Of a DNA stretch of 64,000 bases, positions 48,991-57,502 are shown piece after piece. The stretch spans positions 62,001 to 126,000 of the forward strand of contig NZ_QIBZ01000006.1 in assembly GCF_003725955.1 (NCBI RefSeq). Direction: 5' to 3'. Both the position numbers and the translations under genes were made by a program. Each line of letters starts with the position of its first letter. Positions within the stretch are counted from its first letter, which is position 1. The stretch is from Slackia isoflavoniconvertens. Its GTDB lineage: Bacteria > Actinomycetota > Coriobacteriia > Coriobacteriales > Eggerthellaceae. Below the pieces are notes generated by a model. It was not told the origin of the DNA and made no database searches. It saw only the letters and a program-made list of their open reading frames with translations.

Positions 48991-51873
48991 ATGGAACTGA
49001 TAGTCTCGTTGATCATGGTGCCGTGCGTGGCGGCGCTGCTCATGCTCGTCGTGCGTGTCGATAAAGCTCGCGACGTGCTGTGCGTGGCGTCCGCTGCCGT
49101 TATCGCGCTGCTCTCCATCGCGTTCGCCGTCCAAAATTTGGGCGCGGGTTCGCTGTATTTCGACCTCCCCATGGAGTACAGCCACTTCCTTGCCGTAGTC
49201 AATATCGTCATCGATATCACGGTTGGCCTGTACATCGTGTGCTACTCGGTGAAGTATCGCCGCGTGCTGCCGCTCGTGCTGGCAATTGGTCAAATTCTTA
49301 CCACGCTGTGGTTTGAATACAATATTCAGCGCGAGGTGCAGTTCGAAAGCCAAATGCATGTCGATTCGCTCGGCATCATTATGGTGCTCATCCTGGGCAT
49401 CGTTGGCACGGGCATTTGCGTGTACGCGCTTGGCTACATGAAAGATTTCCAGGCGCATCACCCCGAGCAGAAAGACCGTCGTCCGTGGTTCTTCGCGCTC
49501 ATGTTCGCGTTCCTTTCCGCCATGTACAACGTAGTGCTTTCCGACAACCTGTGTTGGATTTACACGGCTTGGGAAGTCACCACGTTGTGCTCGTTCTTGC
49601 TCATCGGCTTCACGAAGACCGAAGAAGCCATCAACAACGCATTCCGTCAGATCGTCATGAACATGTTGGGCGGCCTCGCGTTCCAAGCGGCGATTCTCTG
49701 GCTTGGTCTTCAGGGCGAGTCGCGCCTGTTCAGCGAGTTTTTGAAAACTGCTGCGAACGTGGCCGTCGCCGACCCCGCTGCGGCCGGCGTGTTCGTTTTG
49801 CCCGTGGCCCTGCTCGCGTTCGCCGGCATGACGAAGGCGGCGCAGATGCCGTTCCACACGTGGCTTCTGGGCGCTATGGTCGCGCCTACGCCCACCAGCG
49901 CGCTTCTGCATTCTTCCACCATGGTGAAAGCTGGCTGCTTCCTGCTTATCAAGCTCTCGCCGCTGTTCCTGGTTTTCCCCGTGGCGTCGGCCATGGTCGT
50001 GCTCATTGGCGGCCTCACGTTCTGCTTGGCTTCCTTCATGGCCATCTCGCAGAGCAACGCTAAGCGCGTGCTCGCGTACTCGACCATCGCTAACTTGGGC
50101 CTGATTGTCGCCTGCGCTGGTGTCGGCACGCCTGAAGCGGTGTGGGCGGCCATTTTCCTGGTCATTTTCCACGCTGTGGCGAAGTCGCTGCTGTTCCTTT
50201 GCGTCGGCACCGCCGAACATCATATCGGCAGCCGCGACATCGAAGATATGGACGGCTTGTTCGAGCGCATGCCGCGTCTGGCTCGCTTCATGATGCTCGG
50301 CATTATGGCTATGTTCGTGGCTCCGTTCGGTATGCTCGTTTCGAAGTGGGCGACGCTCGCGAGCTTCGCGTCTTCGGGCGAAGTGCTACTGCTCGTGCTG
50401 CTTGCATTCGGCAGTGCCGCGACGTTCATGTTCTGGGGCAAATGGTTCGGCAAGCTCGCAGGCATCGCTGCCCACGAGCAGAACGTTGAGCTTTCGGTCC
50501 ATAAGAGCGAATGGTTCGCCCTCGCGCTTATGGCAGTGCTCACGGCGGGCGCCTGCATCTGCATGCCCACGCTGTCCAACCTGTTTGTCCAGCCGTACCT
50601 CGTCGTGACCTACGGTGCGCTCGGCGCGAACATCAGCGTCGACAACATGTACATCATGTCCATCATCGCGCTCGCGGTCGTGGTTATGCTCTTCGGCACG
50701 CTTGATATGTCGAAGTCGAAGAAGAAGACCGTGCCCGTGTACATGGCCGGTATTACCGTTGATTCCGACGAACGCCTCTTCCGCGGTTCGTTGGGCGGCG
50801 AAGTGAAGGCCACCTCGCGCAACTGGTACATGAATGAGCTCTTCGGCGAGAAGGTGCTCGATAAGCCTGCCACTATCGTGACTGCCGTGATCATGGTCGT
50901 GGGCCTGGTTGCAAGCCTTGCGGGTTCGCAGGTGGGCGCCGAGAACTTCGTTGGCACGTCGCTTGCCATGTACATGCCGCTTGCCACGATGAACGAGGGC
51001 TTGCTGCAAACGCTGCTCGGCATTGTGCTGTTCGCCATCGCCGGCCCCGTGGTTGGCTGCCTGCTCGCGGGCCTCGACCGCAAAATCACCGCTCGCATGC
51101 AGGGCCGTGTTGGACCTCCGTTGCTGCAGCCCTATTACGACGTGCGCAAGCTCATCGAGAAAGACGACGTGAGCGTGAACACTGTCGAAGGCACCTACAT
51201 CACCTTCGCGCTCGTGCTCACGGTTATCGGTGGCGGCGTGTTCGTCGCGGGCGGCAACTTCTTGATGTGCGTCTTCCTCATCACGCTTTCGGCGCTGTTC
51301 TTCATCGTGGCTGCGTATTCTTCGCGCTCCCCGTATTCCGAGGTTGGCGCCGACCGCGAAACGCTGCAGGTCATGGCGTATGAACCCACGGTGCTCTTCG
51401 TTGCCGTGTGCATGTTCTTGGCTCTGGGCACCTTCGATGTGGCGGGCGTCGCGAACATCGGCCTTCCGATGATTGTCGTGTGCATTCCCGCATTCCTGGC
51501 GCTCATGTTCGTGCTTACCATTAAGCTGCGTAAGTCGCCGTTCGACCTGTCATACAGCCACCACGCGCACCAAGAGCTTGTGAAGGGCGTCACGACCGAA
51601 ATGAGCGGTCGCACGTTGGCGAAAGTCGAGGTCATGCACTGGTGCGAGACCACGTTGTTCCTGGGTTGGGTCGCGATGTTCTTCATCTGGGACAACCCGG
51701 TATCTATCGTGCTCGCTGTCGCCGTGGCTGCGCTCGCGTTCTTCCTCGAGATCTTCATCGACAACAATTTCGCGCGTGTGAAGTGGCAGAAGTGCCTGAA
51801 GTGGGCATGGATCGTGGCGCTGGTGTGCGGTCTTGCCAACACTGCCTGGCTCGTGTTCGCCCTTATCGCGTAA
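48991..51873 (+). CDS. Fused EchA-EchB-like membrane subunit of a group 4 [NiFe] hydrogenase
   Basis: A single 960-residue membrane protein. ATG 48991 follows AGGAG at 5 bases. Residues about 1-580 are NuoL/MrpA-like (EchA): TAWEVTTLCSFLLIGFTKTE, then MPFHTWLLGAMVAPTPTSAL and LLHSSTMVKAGCFLLIK, and KRVLAYSTIANLGLIVA. Residues about 645-960 are NuoH-like (EchB): LDRKITARMQGRVGPPLLQP then YYDVRKLIEKDDVSV, and later RSPYSEVGADRETLQVMAYE. The joining region (about 560-640) contains a basic loop KSKKKTVPVYMAGITVDSDE. No stop or frameshift is seen between halves, so it is a true translational fusion. It would form the ion-pumping module. Confidence 0.9.
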   Translation: MELIVSLIMVPCVAALLMLVVRVDKARDVLCVASAAVIALLSIAFAVQNLGAGSLYFDLPMEYSHFLAVVNIVIDITVGLYIVCYSVKYRRVLPLVLAIGQILTTLWFEYNIQREVQFESQMHVDSLGIIMVLILGIVGTGICVYALGYMKDFQAHHPEQKDRRPWFFALMFAFLSAMYNVVLSDNLCWIYTAWEVTTLCSFLLIGFTKTEEAINNAFRQIVMNMLGGLAFQAAILWLGLQGESRLFSEFLKTAANVAVADPAAAGVFVLPVALLAFAGMTKAAQMPFHTWLLGAMVAPTPTSALLHSSTMVKAGCFLLIKLSPLFLVFPVASAMVVLIGGLTFCLASFMAISQSNAKRVLAYSTIANLGLIVACAGVGTPEAVWAAIFLVIFHAVAKSLLFLCVGTAEHHIGSRDIEDMDGLFERMPRLARFMMLGIMAMFVAPFGMLVSKWATLASFASSGEVLLLVLLAFGSAATFMFWGKWFGKLAGIAAHEQNVELSVHKSEWFALALMAVLTAGACICMPTLSNLFVQPYLVVTYGALGANISVDNMYIMSIIALAVVVMLFGTLDMSKSKKKTVPVYMAGITVDSDERLFRGSLGGEVKATSRNWYMNELFGEKVLDKPATIVTAVIMVVGLVASLAGSQVGAENFVGTSLAMYMPLATMNEGLLQTLLGIVLFAIAGPVVGCLLAGLDRKITARMQGRVGPPLLQPYYDVRKLIEKDDVSVNTVEGTYITFALVLTVIGGGVFVAGGNFLMCVFLITLSALFFIVAAYSSRSPYSEVGADRETLQVMAYEPTVLFVAVCMFLALGTFDVAGVANIGLPMIVVCIPAFLALMFVLTIKLRKSPFDLSYSHHAHQELVKGVTTEMSGRTLAKVEVMHWCETTLFLGWVAMFFIWDNPVSIVLAVAVAALAFFLEIFIDNNFARVKWQKCLKWAWIVALVCGLANTAWLVFALIA

Positions 51874-51885
51874 AGGAGGCTCGCT

Positions 51886-52329
51886 TTGAGTAACGTTTCG
51901 AAATCTCCCTGGGTCATCCATTACGACGGCTCAAGCTGCAACGGCTGCGACATTGAGGTGCTTGCCGCGCTCTCGCCGCTCTACGACGCCGAACGTTTTG
52001 GCGTTGTGAACACCGGCAACCCGAAGCACGCCGACATTCTTTTGGTCACGGGTGCTGTGAATGCGCAGAATACTGAAGTGCTGCGCGAGATTTACGACCA
52101 GATGATTGAGCCGAAAGTCGTTGTGGCATGTGGCATTTGCGCCTGCTCGGGCGGCATTTTCCGCGATTGCTACAACGTCATTGGCGGCGTGGACCAGGCG
52201 ATTCCCGTCGATGTGTACGCTCCCGGGTGCGCGATTCGCCCCGAGACCATCATCGACGCGGTGGTAGAGGGCATTGGCGTGCTGGAAGAGAAGCGCGCGA
52301 AGCTTGCGGAAGCTCGAAAGGGGGCTTAA
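51886..52329 (+). CDS. echC: Hydrogenase small subunit, EchC/NuoB-like
   Basis: A 147-residue subunit binding the proximal [4Fe-4S] cluster. It starts with TTG 51886, which has AAAGGAGG 6 bases upstream. Cluster ligands are in SSCNGCDIEVLAALS, ACGICACSGGIFRD and APGCAIRPETIIDAV. It follows the fused membrane subunit by 12 bases and is short, as expected for EchC rather than for the small subunits of uptake hydrogenases. Confidence 0.93.
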   Translation: MSNVSKSPWVIHYDGSSCNGCDIEVLAALSPLYDAERFGVVNTGNPKHADILLVTGAVNAQNTEVLREIYDQMIEPKVVVACGICACSGGIFRDCYNVIGGVDQAIPVDVYAPGCAIRPETIIDAVVEGIGVLEEKRAKLAEARKGA

Positions 52330-52340
52330 GGGCAATGCAA

Positions 52341-52970
52341 ATGGCTCAGCATTTCGAAGATATTTCGATTGACGATATCCTCAGCGTCGCAGAGCGCGAG
52401 CATGAAGCGCATTCTCGTTTCGTGCAGGTGCTTTGCATTAATGGCGAAGAAGGCATCGATCTGGTGTATTCCTATCAAAAAACGGCCGATCAGGGCTATG
52501 CGATGCATAACTATCGCGTGCATGGCGTGAAGCCCGAAACGCATATTCCCTCGGTTACGAAGTTCTACCTTGTCGCGTTTCCCTTTGAAAATGAGGCGCA
52601 CGACCTGTTCGGCGTGCAGGTGGACGATATCGCCATCGACTTCAAGGGCGGCTTCTACAAGGTCGCCATGGATAAGCCCATGACGGTAATTTCTCCCGCT
52701 CAGAAGGCGGCGCGTGAAAAGGCTGCGAAATTGGCCGCTGCAAAGGCCGCCAAGGCTGCAAAGGCCGCTCAAGAGGCCGCCTCAAAAGCCAAAGCTGCGG
52801 CGGGCGAGGGCGTCCAGGCCGCACCTGCTATTGATTGGGAGGCCGAGCGCGCGAAGGTCGAGGCCAAGTGCGCGAATCTGACCGAAGACAAAGCTGCGAA
52901 AGTGATGGCAGCATTTGAAGCGAAGGTGTGCGCCGCTCAAGGCGACGCGTCTGCGAAAGGCGGTGAGTAG
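52341..52970 (+). CDS. echD: Hydrogenase subunit EchD/NuoC-like with Ala/Lys-rich C-terminal extension
   Basis: A NuoC-type subunit of 209 residues. ATG 52341 is 8 bases from AAGGG; ATG 52335 is also in frame but too close. The NuoC-like part occupies about residues 1-115 (VTKFYLVAFPFENEAHDLFG, containing the conserved EAHDLFG). From about residue 118 there is a long helical Ala/Lys repeat (KLAAAKAAKAAKAAQEAASK), then a second helical segment to the end. EchD proteins are normally about 120-140 residues, so the tail is an addition. A 38-base stretch of its DNA is nearly identical to one in the last gene of the operon. Confidence 0.87.
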   Translation: MAQHFEDISIDDILSVAEREHEAHSRFVQVLCINGEEGIDLVYSYQKTADQGYAMHNYRVHGVKPETHIPSVTKFYLVAFPFENEAHDLFGVQVDDIAIDFKGGFYKVAMDKPMTVISPAQKAAREKAAKLAAAKAAKAAKAAQEAASKAKAAAGEGVQAAPAIDWEAERAKVEAKCANLTEDKAAKVMAAFEAKVCAAQGDASAKGGE

Positions 52971-52971
52971 C

Positions 52972-54060
52972 ATGGGCAAGGCGACCGTGATTCCTTTCGG
53001 CCCGCAGCACCCTGTGTTGCCCGAGCCTTTGCATTTGGATCTCGTGGTTGAAGACGAGCACGTTATTGAGGCTATTCCGCAGATCGGCTTCGTGCATCGC
53101 GGATTGGAGAAGCTCGTCGAGACGCGCGACATCCACCAGTTCATCTATGTTGCAGAACGCATTTGCGGCATTTGCAGCTTCGGCCACTCGCTCGGTTATG
53201 CCGAGACCGTCGAATCGCTCATGGGCGTGGAAGTTCCCAGGCGCGCGCAGTACCTGCGCGCGATTCTGCATGAGCTGTCCCGTGTGCATTCGCACCTGTT
53301 GTGGCTGGGCCTCGCCGCCGACGCCTTCGGTTTCGAGAGCCTATTCATGCATTGTTGGCGTTTGCGCGAGCGTGTGCTCGACATTTTCGAGGCCACCACG
53401 GGCGGCCGCGTGATTCTGTCGTACGTGCAAATCGGCGGCGTTGTGCGCGATATCGATGCCGACACGCTTCGTTGGATTTGCGACAAGCTCGATTCCATCG
53501 AGGGCGAATATAAGGAAATTTGCGCGACCTTCCTGAAGGATTCCTCGGTGCGCAGCCGTTTGGACGGGGTTGGCTACCTGAGCCAGCAGCAGGCTTCCGA
53601 GCTGTGCATGGTCGGTCCGTTCGCCCGTGCGAGCAATGTGCCGTACGATTGCCGCGTTTTGGGCCATGGCGCCTATGGCGAGCTGAGCGATTTCACGCCC
53701 ATCACGTCTACCGGCGGCGACTGCCTCGCCCGCGTCGAGGTGCGTTGTGCGGAAGTGAACCAATCTATCGCCATCGTCAAAGAACTCGCCGCCAAGATTC
53801 CCAACGACGGCATCGGCGAGAAGAGCAAGCTCAAGCCTGCGGCCGGCGCTCAGGCGTGCAACGTGCTCGAGCAGCCTCGCGGCGAATGCTACTACTACGC
53901 GCTGGGCAACGGCACAGCGAACTTGGAACGCATGCGCATGCGCACGCCCACCACGCAGAATCTTGCCGGCATGGTGAAAGCGCTCGAAGGGTGCGATTTG
54001 GCAGATGTTCCTAATATCATTTTGACGATCGACCCATGTATCAGCTGTTCGGAAAGGTAG
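52972..54060 (+). CDS. echE: Hydrogenase large subunit, EchE/NuoD-like, with complete NiFe-site cysteines
   Basis: A 362-residue catalytic subunit. It carries both cysteine pairs required for the Ni-Fe centre: L1 AERICGICSFGHSLGY near residue 64 and L2 TIDPCISCSER at the extreme C-terminus. NuoD proteins of complex I lack these pairs, so this is a hydrogenase. The GPQHPVLPEPLHLDLVVEDE opening is typical of group 4 enzymes. The protein ends right after L2 (CSER), so no C-terminal maturation extension is present, as in some Ech enzymes. It starts 1 base after the EchD stop. Confidence 0.95.
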   Translation: MGKATVIPFGPQHPVLPEPLHLDLVVEDEHVIEAIPQIGFVHRGLEKLVETRDIHQFIYVAERICGICSFGHSLGYAETVESLMGVEVPRRAQYLRAILHELSRVHSHLLWLGLAADAFGFESLFMHCWRLRERVLDIFEATTGGRVILSYVQIGGVVRDIDADTLRWICDKLDSIEGEYKEICATFLKDSSVRSRLDGVGYLSQQQASELCMVGPFARASNVPYDCRVLGHGAYGELSDFTPITSTGGDCLARVEVRCAEVNQSIAIVKELAAKIPNDGIGEKSKLKPAAGAQACNVLEQPRGECYYYALGNGTANLERMRMRTPTTQNLAGMVKALEGCDLADVPNIILTIDPCISCSER

Positions 54061-54064
54061 GGCA

Positions 54065-54535
54065 ATGGGAAGCTTCAAACTGGGGAAGATGACCCTGCGC
54101 TCGCTGTTCGGCAAACCTGAAACGGTCATGTACCCGCTCGAAAAACGCGACATTCCCGCAGGCCATCGTGGCGTGGTGGAAATCGACATGGCAAAGTGCA
54201 TTCTGTGCGGTATTTGCGTGAAACGTTGCCCGTGCTCGGCCATCGAAGTCGATAAGGCCGCCGGAACGTGGTCCATCAACCATTTCGGCTGCATTCAGTG
54301 CGACACGTGCGTGCGTGAATGCCCGAAGGGCGCGCTTTCCATGAGCATGGAATTTCCGCACGTTGCGCCCGTGAAAACGCGCCAGGTCGAAAGCAAGCCT
54401 GAGCCTACGCCCGAAGAGCTTGCCGCTGAAGCTGCCAAGAAGGCCGAACGCGAGGCGCGCATCGCCGCCGCGAAGGCTGCAAAGGCCGCGAAGGCTGCAA
54501 AGGCCGCTCAAGAAGTCGAAAGCGCGAAGGAATAA
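54065..54535 (+). CDS. echF: Hydrogenase ferredoxin subunit, EchF/NuoI-like, with Ala/Lys-rich tail
   Basis: A 156-residue polyferredoxin that passes electrons from soluble ferredoxin to the small subunit. Two [4Fe-4S] motifs are CILCGICVKRCPCSAI and CIQCDTCVRECPKGAL. Residues about 118-156 form an Ala/Lys helix (EREARIAAAKAAKAAKAAKA) like that in EchD. It is the last gene of the operon, 4 bases after echE, and is followed by a terminator. No maturation (hyp) genes are in the window. Confidence 0.92.
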   Translation: MGSFKLGKMTLRSLFGKPETVMYPLEKRDIPAGHRGVVEIDMAKCILCGICVKRCPCSAIEVDKAAGTWSINHFGCIQCDTCVRECPKGALSMSMEFPHVAPVKTRQVESKPEPTPEELAAEAAKKAEREARIAAAKAAKAAKAAKAAQEVESAKE

Positions 54536-54542
54536 CTCAAAC

Positions 54543-54585
54543 GCCGCCCCCGATGATTCTTGAATCTCCGGGGCGGCTTGCGTTT
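54543..54585 (+). terminator. Terminator after the hydrogenase operon
   Basis: GCCGCCCC (54543-54550) and GGGGCGGC (54570-54577) form a strong stem followed by a weak T-run (TTGCGTTTGTT). Confidence 0.7.
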
Positions 54586-54825
54586 GTTAAGACCGGAAGC
54601 GGCGCTTTCGGCAGATCCCGCTTTTCTTGAAGGCGTGGCTATGTAAGATTGGCGTCCCTCTCTTTCGCAATTCAGTTCAGAAGTTTTCCTGCACTAATTT
54701 CAACAGCTGTGTGCCAGATGTTTGAAAACGCGGTATAGTGCGTTTTTATTTGAAATCGCTTGTGTAGAATGATTTTCGCTCGCCACGGCGAGCTTATTTT
54801 GGTTTTCAGCAGTGGAAGTTGGACT

Positions 54826-55512
54826 ATGAGCGACGAAAAAGAGAAACGACCTTCGTGGGATACGCCTGAAAGCGAAGTGACCAATCGCATTTTCACGGCG
54901 GCGAACGTGGTGTCGTTCATTCGTCTGTGCATGGTGCCCGTGTATTTGGTGCTGCTGCTTGATGGTCACGATATTCTGGCAACGTTCATTTTCGCGCTTG
55001 CCGCTTCCACCGACTTCATTGACGGCCAGCTCGCTCGTCGCACGCATACCGTCTCGAGGCTTGGCCGTCTGCTTGACCCCGCTGTCGATCGTGCGCTCAT
55101 GGTGTTTGGCGTAGTTGGCCTGTTGCTTGTGGGGCGCCTGCCGGTATGGATCGTGGCGCTTGTGATCGCTCGCGACCTGCTGCTGATTGTTGGCGGCGCA
55201 TACTTGGGCGCTCGCTACAAGGCGCGCGTTGCCGTTATTTTCCTCGGTAAAGTTGCTACCACGCTGCTGTTCGTGGGCTTTGCGGGCCTGCTTTTGAACT
55301 GGCCGCTCGTTGCGGGCCTTGCCGTGTGCGACTTCTCATGGCTTCCTGGCTTTAACGCCGAGCCGTGCTCGTGGGGCATTTGGTTCGTGTATGCCGGCCT
55401 CATTTTATGTATCTACACGACCACGGTGTATGTGCTTCGCGGCATTGCTGCCATGAATCAGGTTAAGGCCGAGCGCGCTGCCGAGAAGGCTCAGGCGGCC
55501 AAGGCGGAATAG
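54826..55512 (+). CDS. pgsA: CDP-alcohol phosphatidyltransferase (probable phosphatidylglycerophosphate synthase)
   Basis: A 228-residue membrane enzyme of phospholipid synthesis. It starts at ATG 54826. The hallmark motif D-G-X2-A-R-X8-G-X3-D-X3-D is exact: FIDGQLARRTHTVSRLGRLL then DPAVDRA. Five or six hydrophobic segments follow. The position of the motif after VSFIRLCMVPVYLVLLLDGH resembles PgsA more than other family members, but the head group is not proven. The C-terminus is Ala/Lys-rich (KAERAAEKAQAAKAE). Confidence 0.87.
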   Translation: MSDEKEKRPSWDTPESEVTNRIFTAANVVSFIRLCMVPVYLVLLLDGHDILATFIFALAASTDFIDGQLARRTHTVSRLGRLLDPAVDRALMVFGVVGLLLVGRLPVWIVALVIARDLLLIVGGAYLGARYKARVAVIFLGKVATTLLFVGFAGLLLNWPLVAGLAVCDFSWLPGFNAEPCSWGIWFVYAGLILCIYTTTVYVLRGIAAMNQVKAERAAEKAQAAKAE

Positions 55513-55579
55513 GGGCCATCTGCGACGCGCGCAGGCGCTCTGGCGTGCTCTCCATTTCCTTAAAACAAAATCGTTCTTT

Positions 55580-55609
55580 ATGCCGCGCCCCGAAGAGCGT
55601 GGCATTTTA
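55580..55609 (+). terminator. Terminator after pgsA
   Basis: ATGCCGCGC pairs with GCGTGGCAT (one G-U), followed by TTTT. Confidence 0.75.
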
Positions 55610-55743
55610 CTTTGATATTCAAAATTTCTCTTCATATGCATGCTTTAGTGCGCTAAAGTAATCGTCACGACTTTTTGGGTCGGGCGTCCCATGCGCTCGC
55701 CTGCTGTGAAGTCGCGAGGCTCTCCATAAGGAAGGACTTCCCG

Positions 55744-57060
55744 ATGTCGAAGTACTATCAAGAAGAAATCGAGTGCATGGAGCACTCGAAGCTCGAGGAA
55801 CTTCAGCTCGAGCGTTTGCGCGACGTTGCCGTTCGCTGCTACGAGAACATCCCTCTCTACAAGCAGCGCTTTGATGAGGCTGGCGTCGATCCGTACCATA
55901 TCGAATCTCTCGAAGACATCAAGAAGTTTCCCTTTACCGTGAAGCAGGACATGCGCGACGCCTATCCGTTCGGTCTGTTCGCTGTGCCCCGCTCCGAATG
56001 CGTGCGCGTGCATGCGTCTTCGGGCACCACGGGCCAGGCGACCGTTGTGGGCTACACGAAAGATGACCTGCAGGTGTGGGGCGATTGCTTCGCGCGCGGC
56101 ATTTACATGCTCGGCGGCGGAGAAGATTCCGTCGTGCAGGTTTCTTATGGCTACGGCTTGTTCACGGGCGGTTTGGGCGCGCATTTCGGCGCCGAAGCCG
56201 CGGGCGCCATGGTTGTTCCCATGTCCACGGGCAACACCAAGCGCCAAATTCAGATCATGAAAGATTTCGGCGTCACCATTCTGTGCGCGACGCCTTCGTA
56301 TGCGCTGCTCATCGCCGATACCATTGCGGAAATGGGCATGAGCATGGACGAATTCAAACTCACCGGCGTCATCCTTGGCGCTGAGCCCTGCAGCGAAGCG
56401 ACGCGCGACGAGATTCGCCGCAAGCTTGGCGTGCAGTACTGCGACGTGTATGGCCTTTCCGAAATCATGGGCCCGGGCGTTGCCATGGAGTGCTCCGAGG
56501 CGAACGGTTTGCACCTGTGCGAAGACCAGTTCCTAGCAGAAATCGTGAACCCCGACACCTTCGAGCCTGTGCCCGACGGCGAATTCGGCGAGCTCGTCAT
56601 TACCACGCTCACGCGTCAGTGCACCCCGCTCATTCGCTATCGCACGCGCGACCTTACGCGCTTCATTCCGGGTGAGTGCGCCTGCGGCCGTACGCATAAG
56701 AAAATCGATCGCATCGTGGGCCGCACCGACGACATGCTCATTATTCGCGGCGTGAATGTGTTCCCGTCGCAAATCGAGCAGGTCGTGAACAGCTTCGACG
56801 AAATTACCCCGCATTACCAAATCGTGCTCACCACGAAGGGCACGCTCGACCAAATCGAGCTGCGCGTGGAAACCGCGCCCGACTTCCCGTTCGACGAGAT
56901 TCGTGCGCTCGAAGATTTGAGGAAGCGTTTGGCGGCTGCCTTGAAGTCGAATTTGCAGATTGCTGTTAAGATTAAATTCTGCGAGCCGAAGACTATCGAG
57001 CGCAGTGAGGGCAAATCGAAGCGCGTTATCGATTTGCGCGAAGTGAAGCAGCAGAACTAA
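55744..57060 (+). CDS. paaK: Phenylacetate-CoA ligase-like enzyme, copy 1
   Basis: An adenylate-forming ligase of 438 residues that would link aryl-acetates to CoA. Motifs: the P-loop-like VHASSGTTGQATVVGYTKDD, YGYGLFTGGLGAHFGAEAAG, DVYGLSEIMGPGVAMEC and YRTRDLTRFIPGECACGRTH. The C-terminal hinge region has RTDDMLIIRGVNVFPSQIEQ, and the terminal catalytic Lys is likely in ERSEGKSKRVIDLR. ATG 55744 has AAGGAAGG upstream. It is followed after 16 bases by an ACT-domain gene. A second similar ligase is at 62568-63932. In amino-acid fermenters the enzyme may run in the direction of AMP-dependent thioester formation or serve energy recovery. Confidence 0.9.
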   Translation: MSKYYQEEIECMEHSKLEELQLERLRDVAVRCYENIPLYKQRFDEAGVDPYHIESLEDIKKFPFTVKQDMRDAYPFGLFAVPRSECVRVHASSGTTGQATVVGYTKDDLQVWGDCFARGIYMLGGGEDSVVQVSYGYGLFTGGLGAHFGAEAAGAMVVPMSTGNTKRQIQIMKDFGVTILCATPSYALLIADTIAEMGMSMDEFKLTGVILGAEPCSEATRDEIRRKLGVQYCDVYGLSEIMGPGVAMECSEANGLHLCEDQFLAEIVNPDTFEPVPDGEFGELVITTLTRQCTPLIRYRTRDLTRFIPGECACGRTHKKIDRIVGRTDDMLIIRGVNVFPSQIEQVVNSFDEITPHYQIVLTTKGTLDQIELRVETAPDFPFDEIRALEDLRKRLAAALKSNLQIAVKIKFCEPKTIERSEGKSKRVIDLREVKQQN

Positions 57061-57076
57061 CGAGGGGAGCACAATC

Positions 57077-57502
57077 ATGATCGAACAGCTCACCGTTTTC
57101 ATCCAAAACGAGAAGGGCCGCCTGTCTGGCCTGTGCCGCACGCTTGCCGATGCGAATATCAACATGCATGACCTTTTCATCGCCGACACGAGCGACTTCG
57201 GCGTCGTGCGCGTTTTCTGCGATACGCCCCAGGCCGCCGCGAAGGTGCTCGACGAAGCGGGCTTCCGTGCGAGCGTTACCAAGGTGCTCGCCGTGCGCGT
57301 TCCTAATGAGCCGGGCGGTTTGGCCCACTTGCTCGAGACCATCGAATCGATGGGCGCCAATATCGAATATGGCTATTGCTTTTCGCGTGGAGAGGCCACG
57401 GCCATTGACGTTTTGAAGGTTGTAGACGATACCGTTGAAGGCAAGCTTTCCGAAGCTGGCTTTGATGTCGTTTCTGCTGAGGAGGTCTATAAGCTTGATT
57501 AG
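57077..57502 (+). CDS. Tandem ACT-domain protein, copy 1
   Basis: A 141-residue soluble protein with two ACT-like repeats: EQLTVFIQNEKGRLSGLCRT starts the first, and VTKVLAVRVPNEPGGLAHLL the second. ACT domains bind amino acids or related small molecules. Pairing with a phenylacetate-CoA ligase is a known gene association and suggests that the protein senses or modulates aromatic amino acid breakdown. GTG/ATG choice is clear: ATG 57077 with GAGGGGAG upstream. Its stop lies 7 bases inside the carboxypeptidase start. Confidence 0.87.
   Translation: MIEQLTVFIQNEKGRLSGLCRTLADANINMHDLFIADTSDFGVVRVFCDTPQAAAKVLDEAGFRASVTKVLAVRVPNEPGGLAHLLETIESMGANIEYGYCFSRGEATAIDVLKVVDDTVEGKLSEAGFDVVSAEEVYKLD

Noticed and set aside
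52972-54060. Possibility that the Ech-like operon is a complex I fragment without hydrogenase activity
   Set aside because: The large subunit keeps both CxxC pairs (RICGIC and DPCISC), which complex I NuoD lacks.
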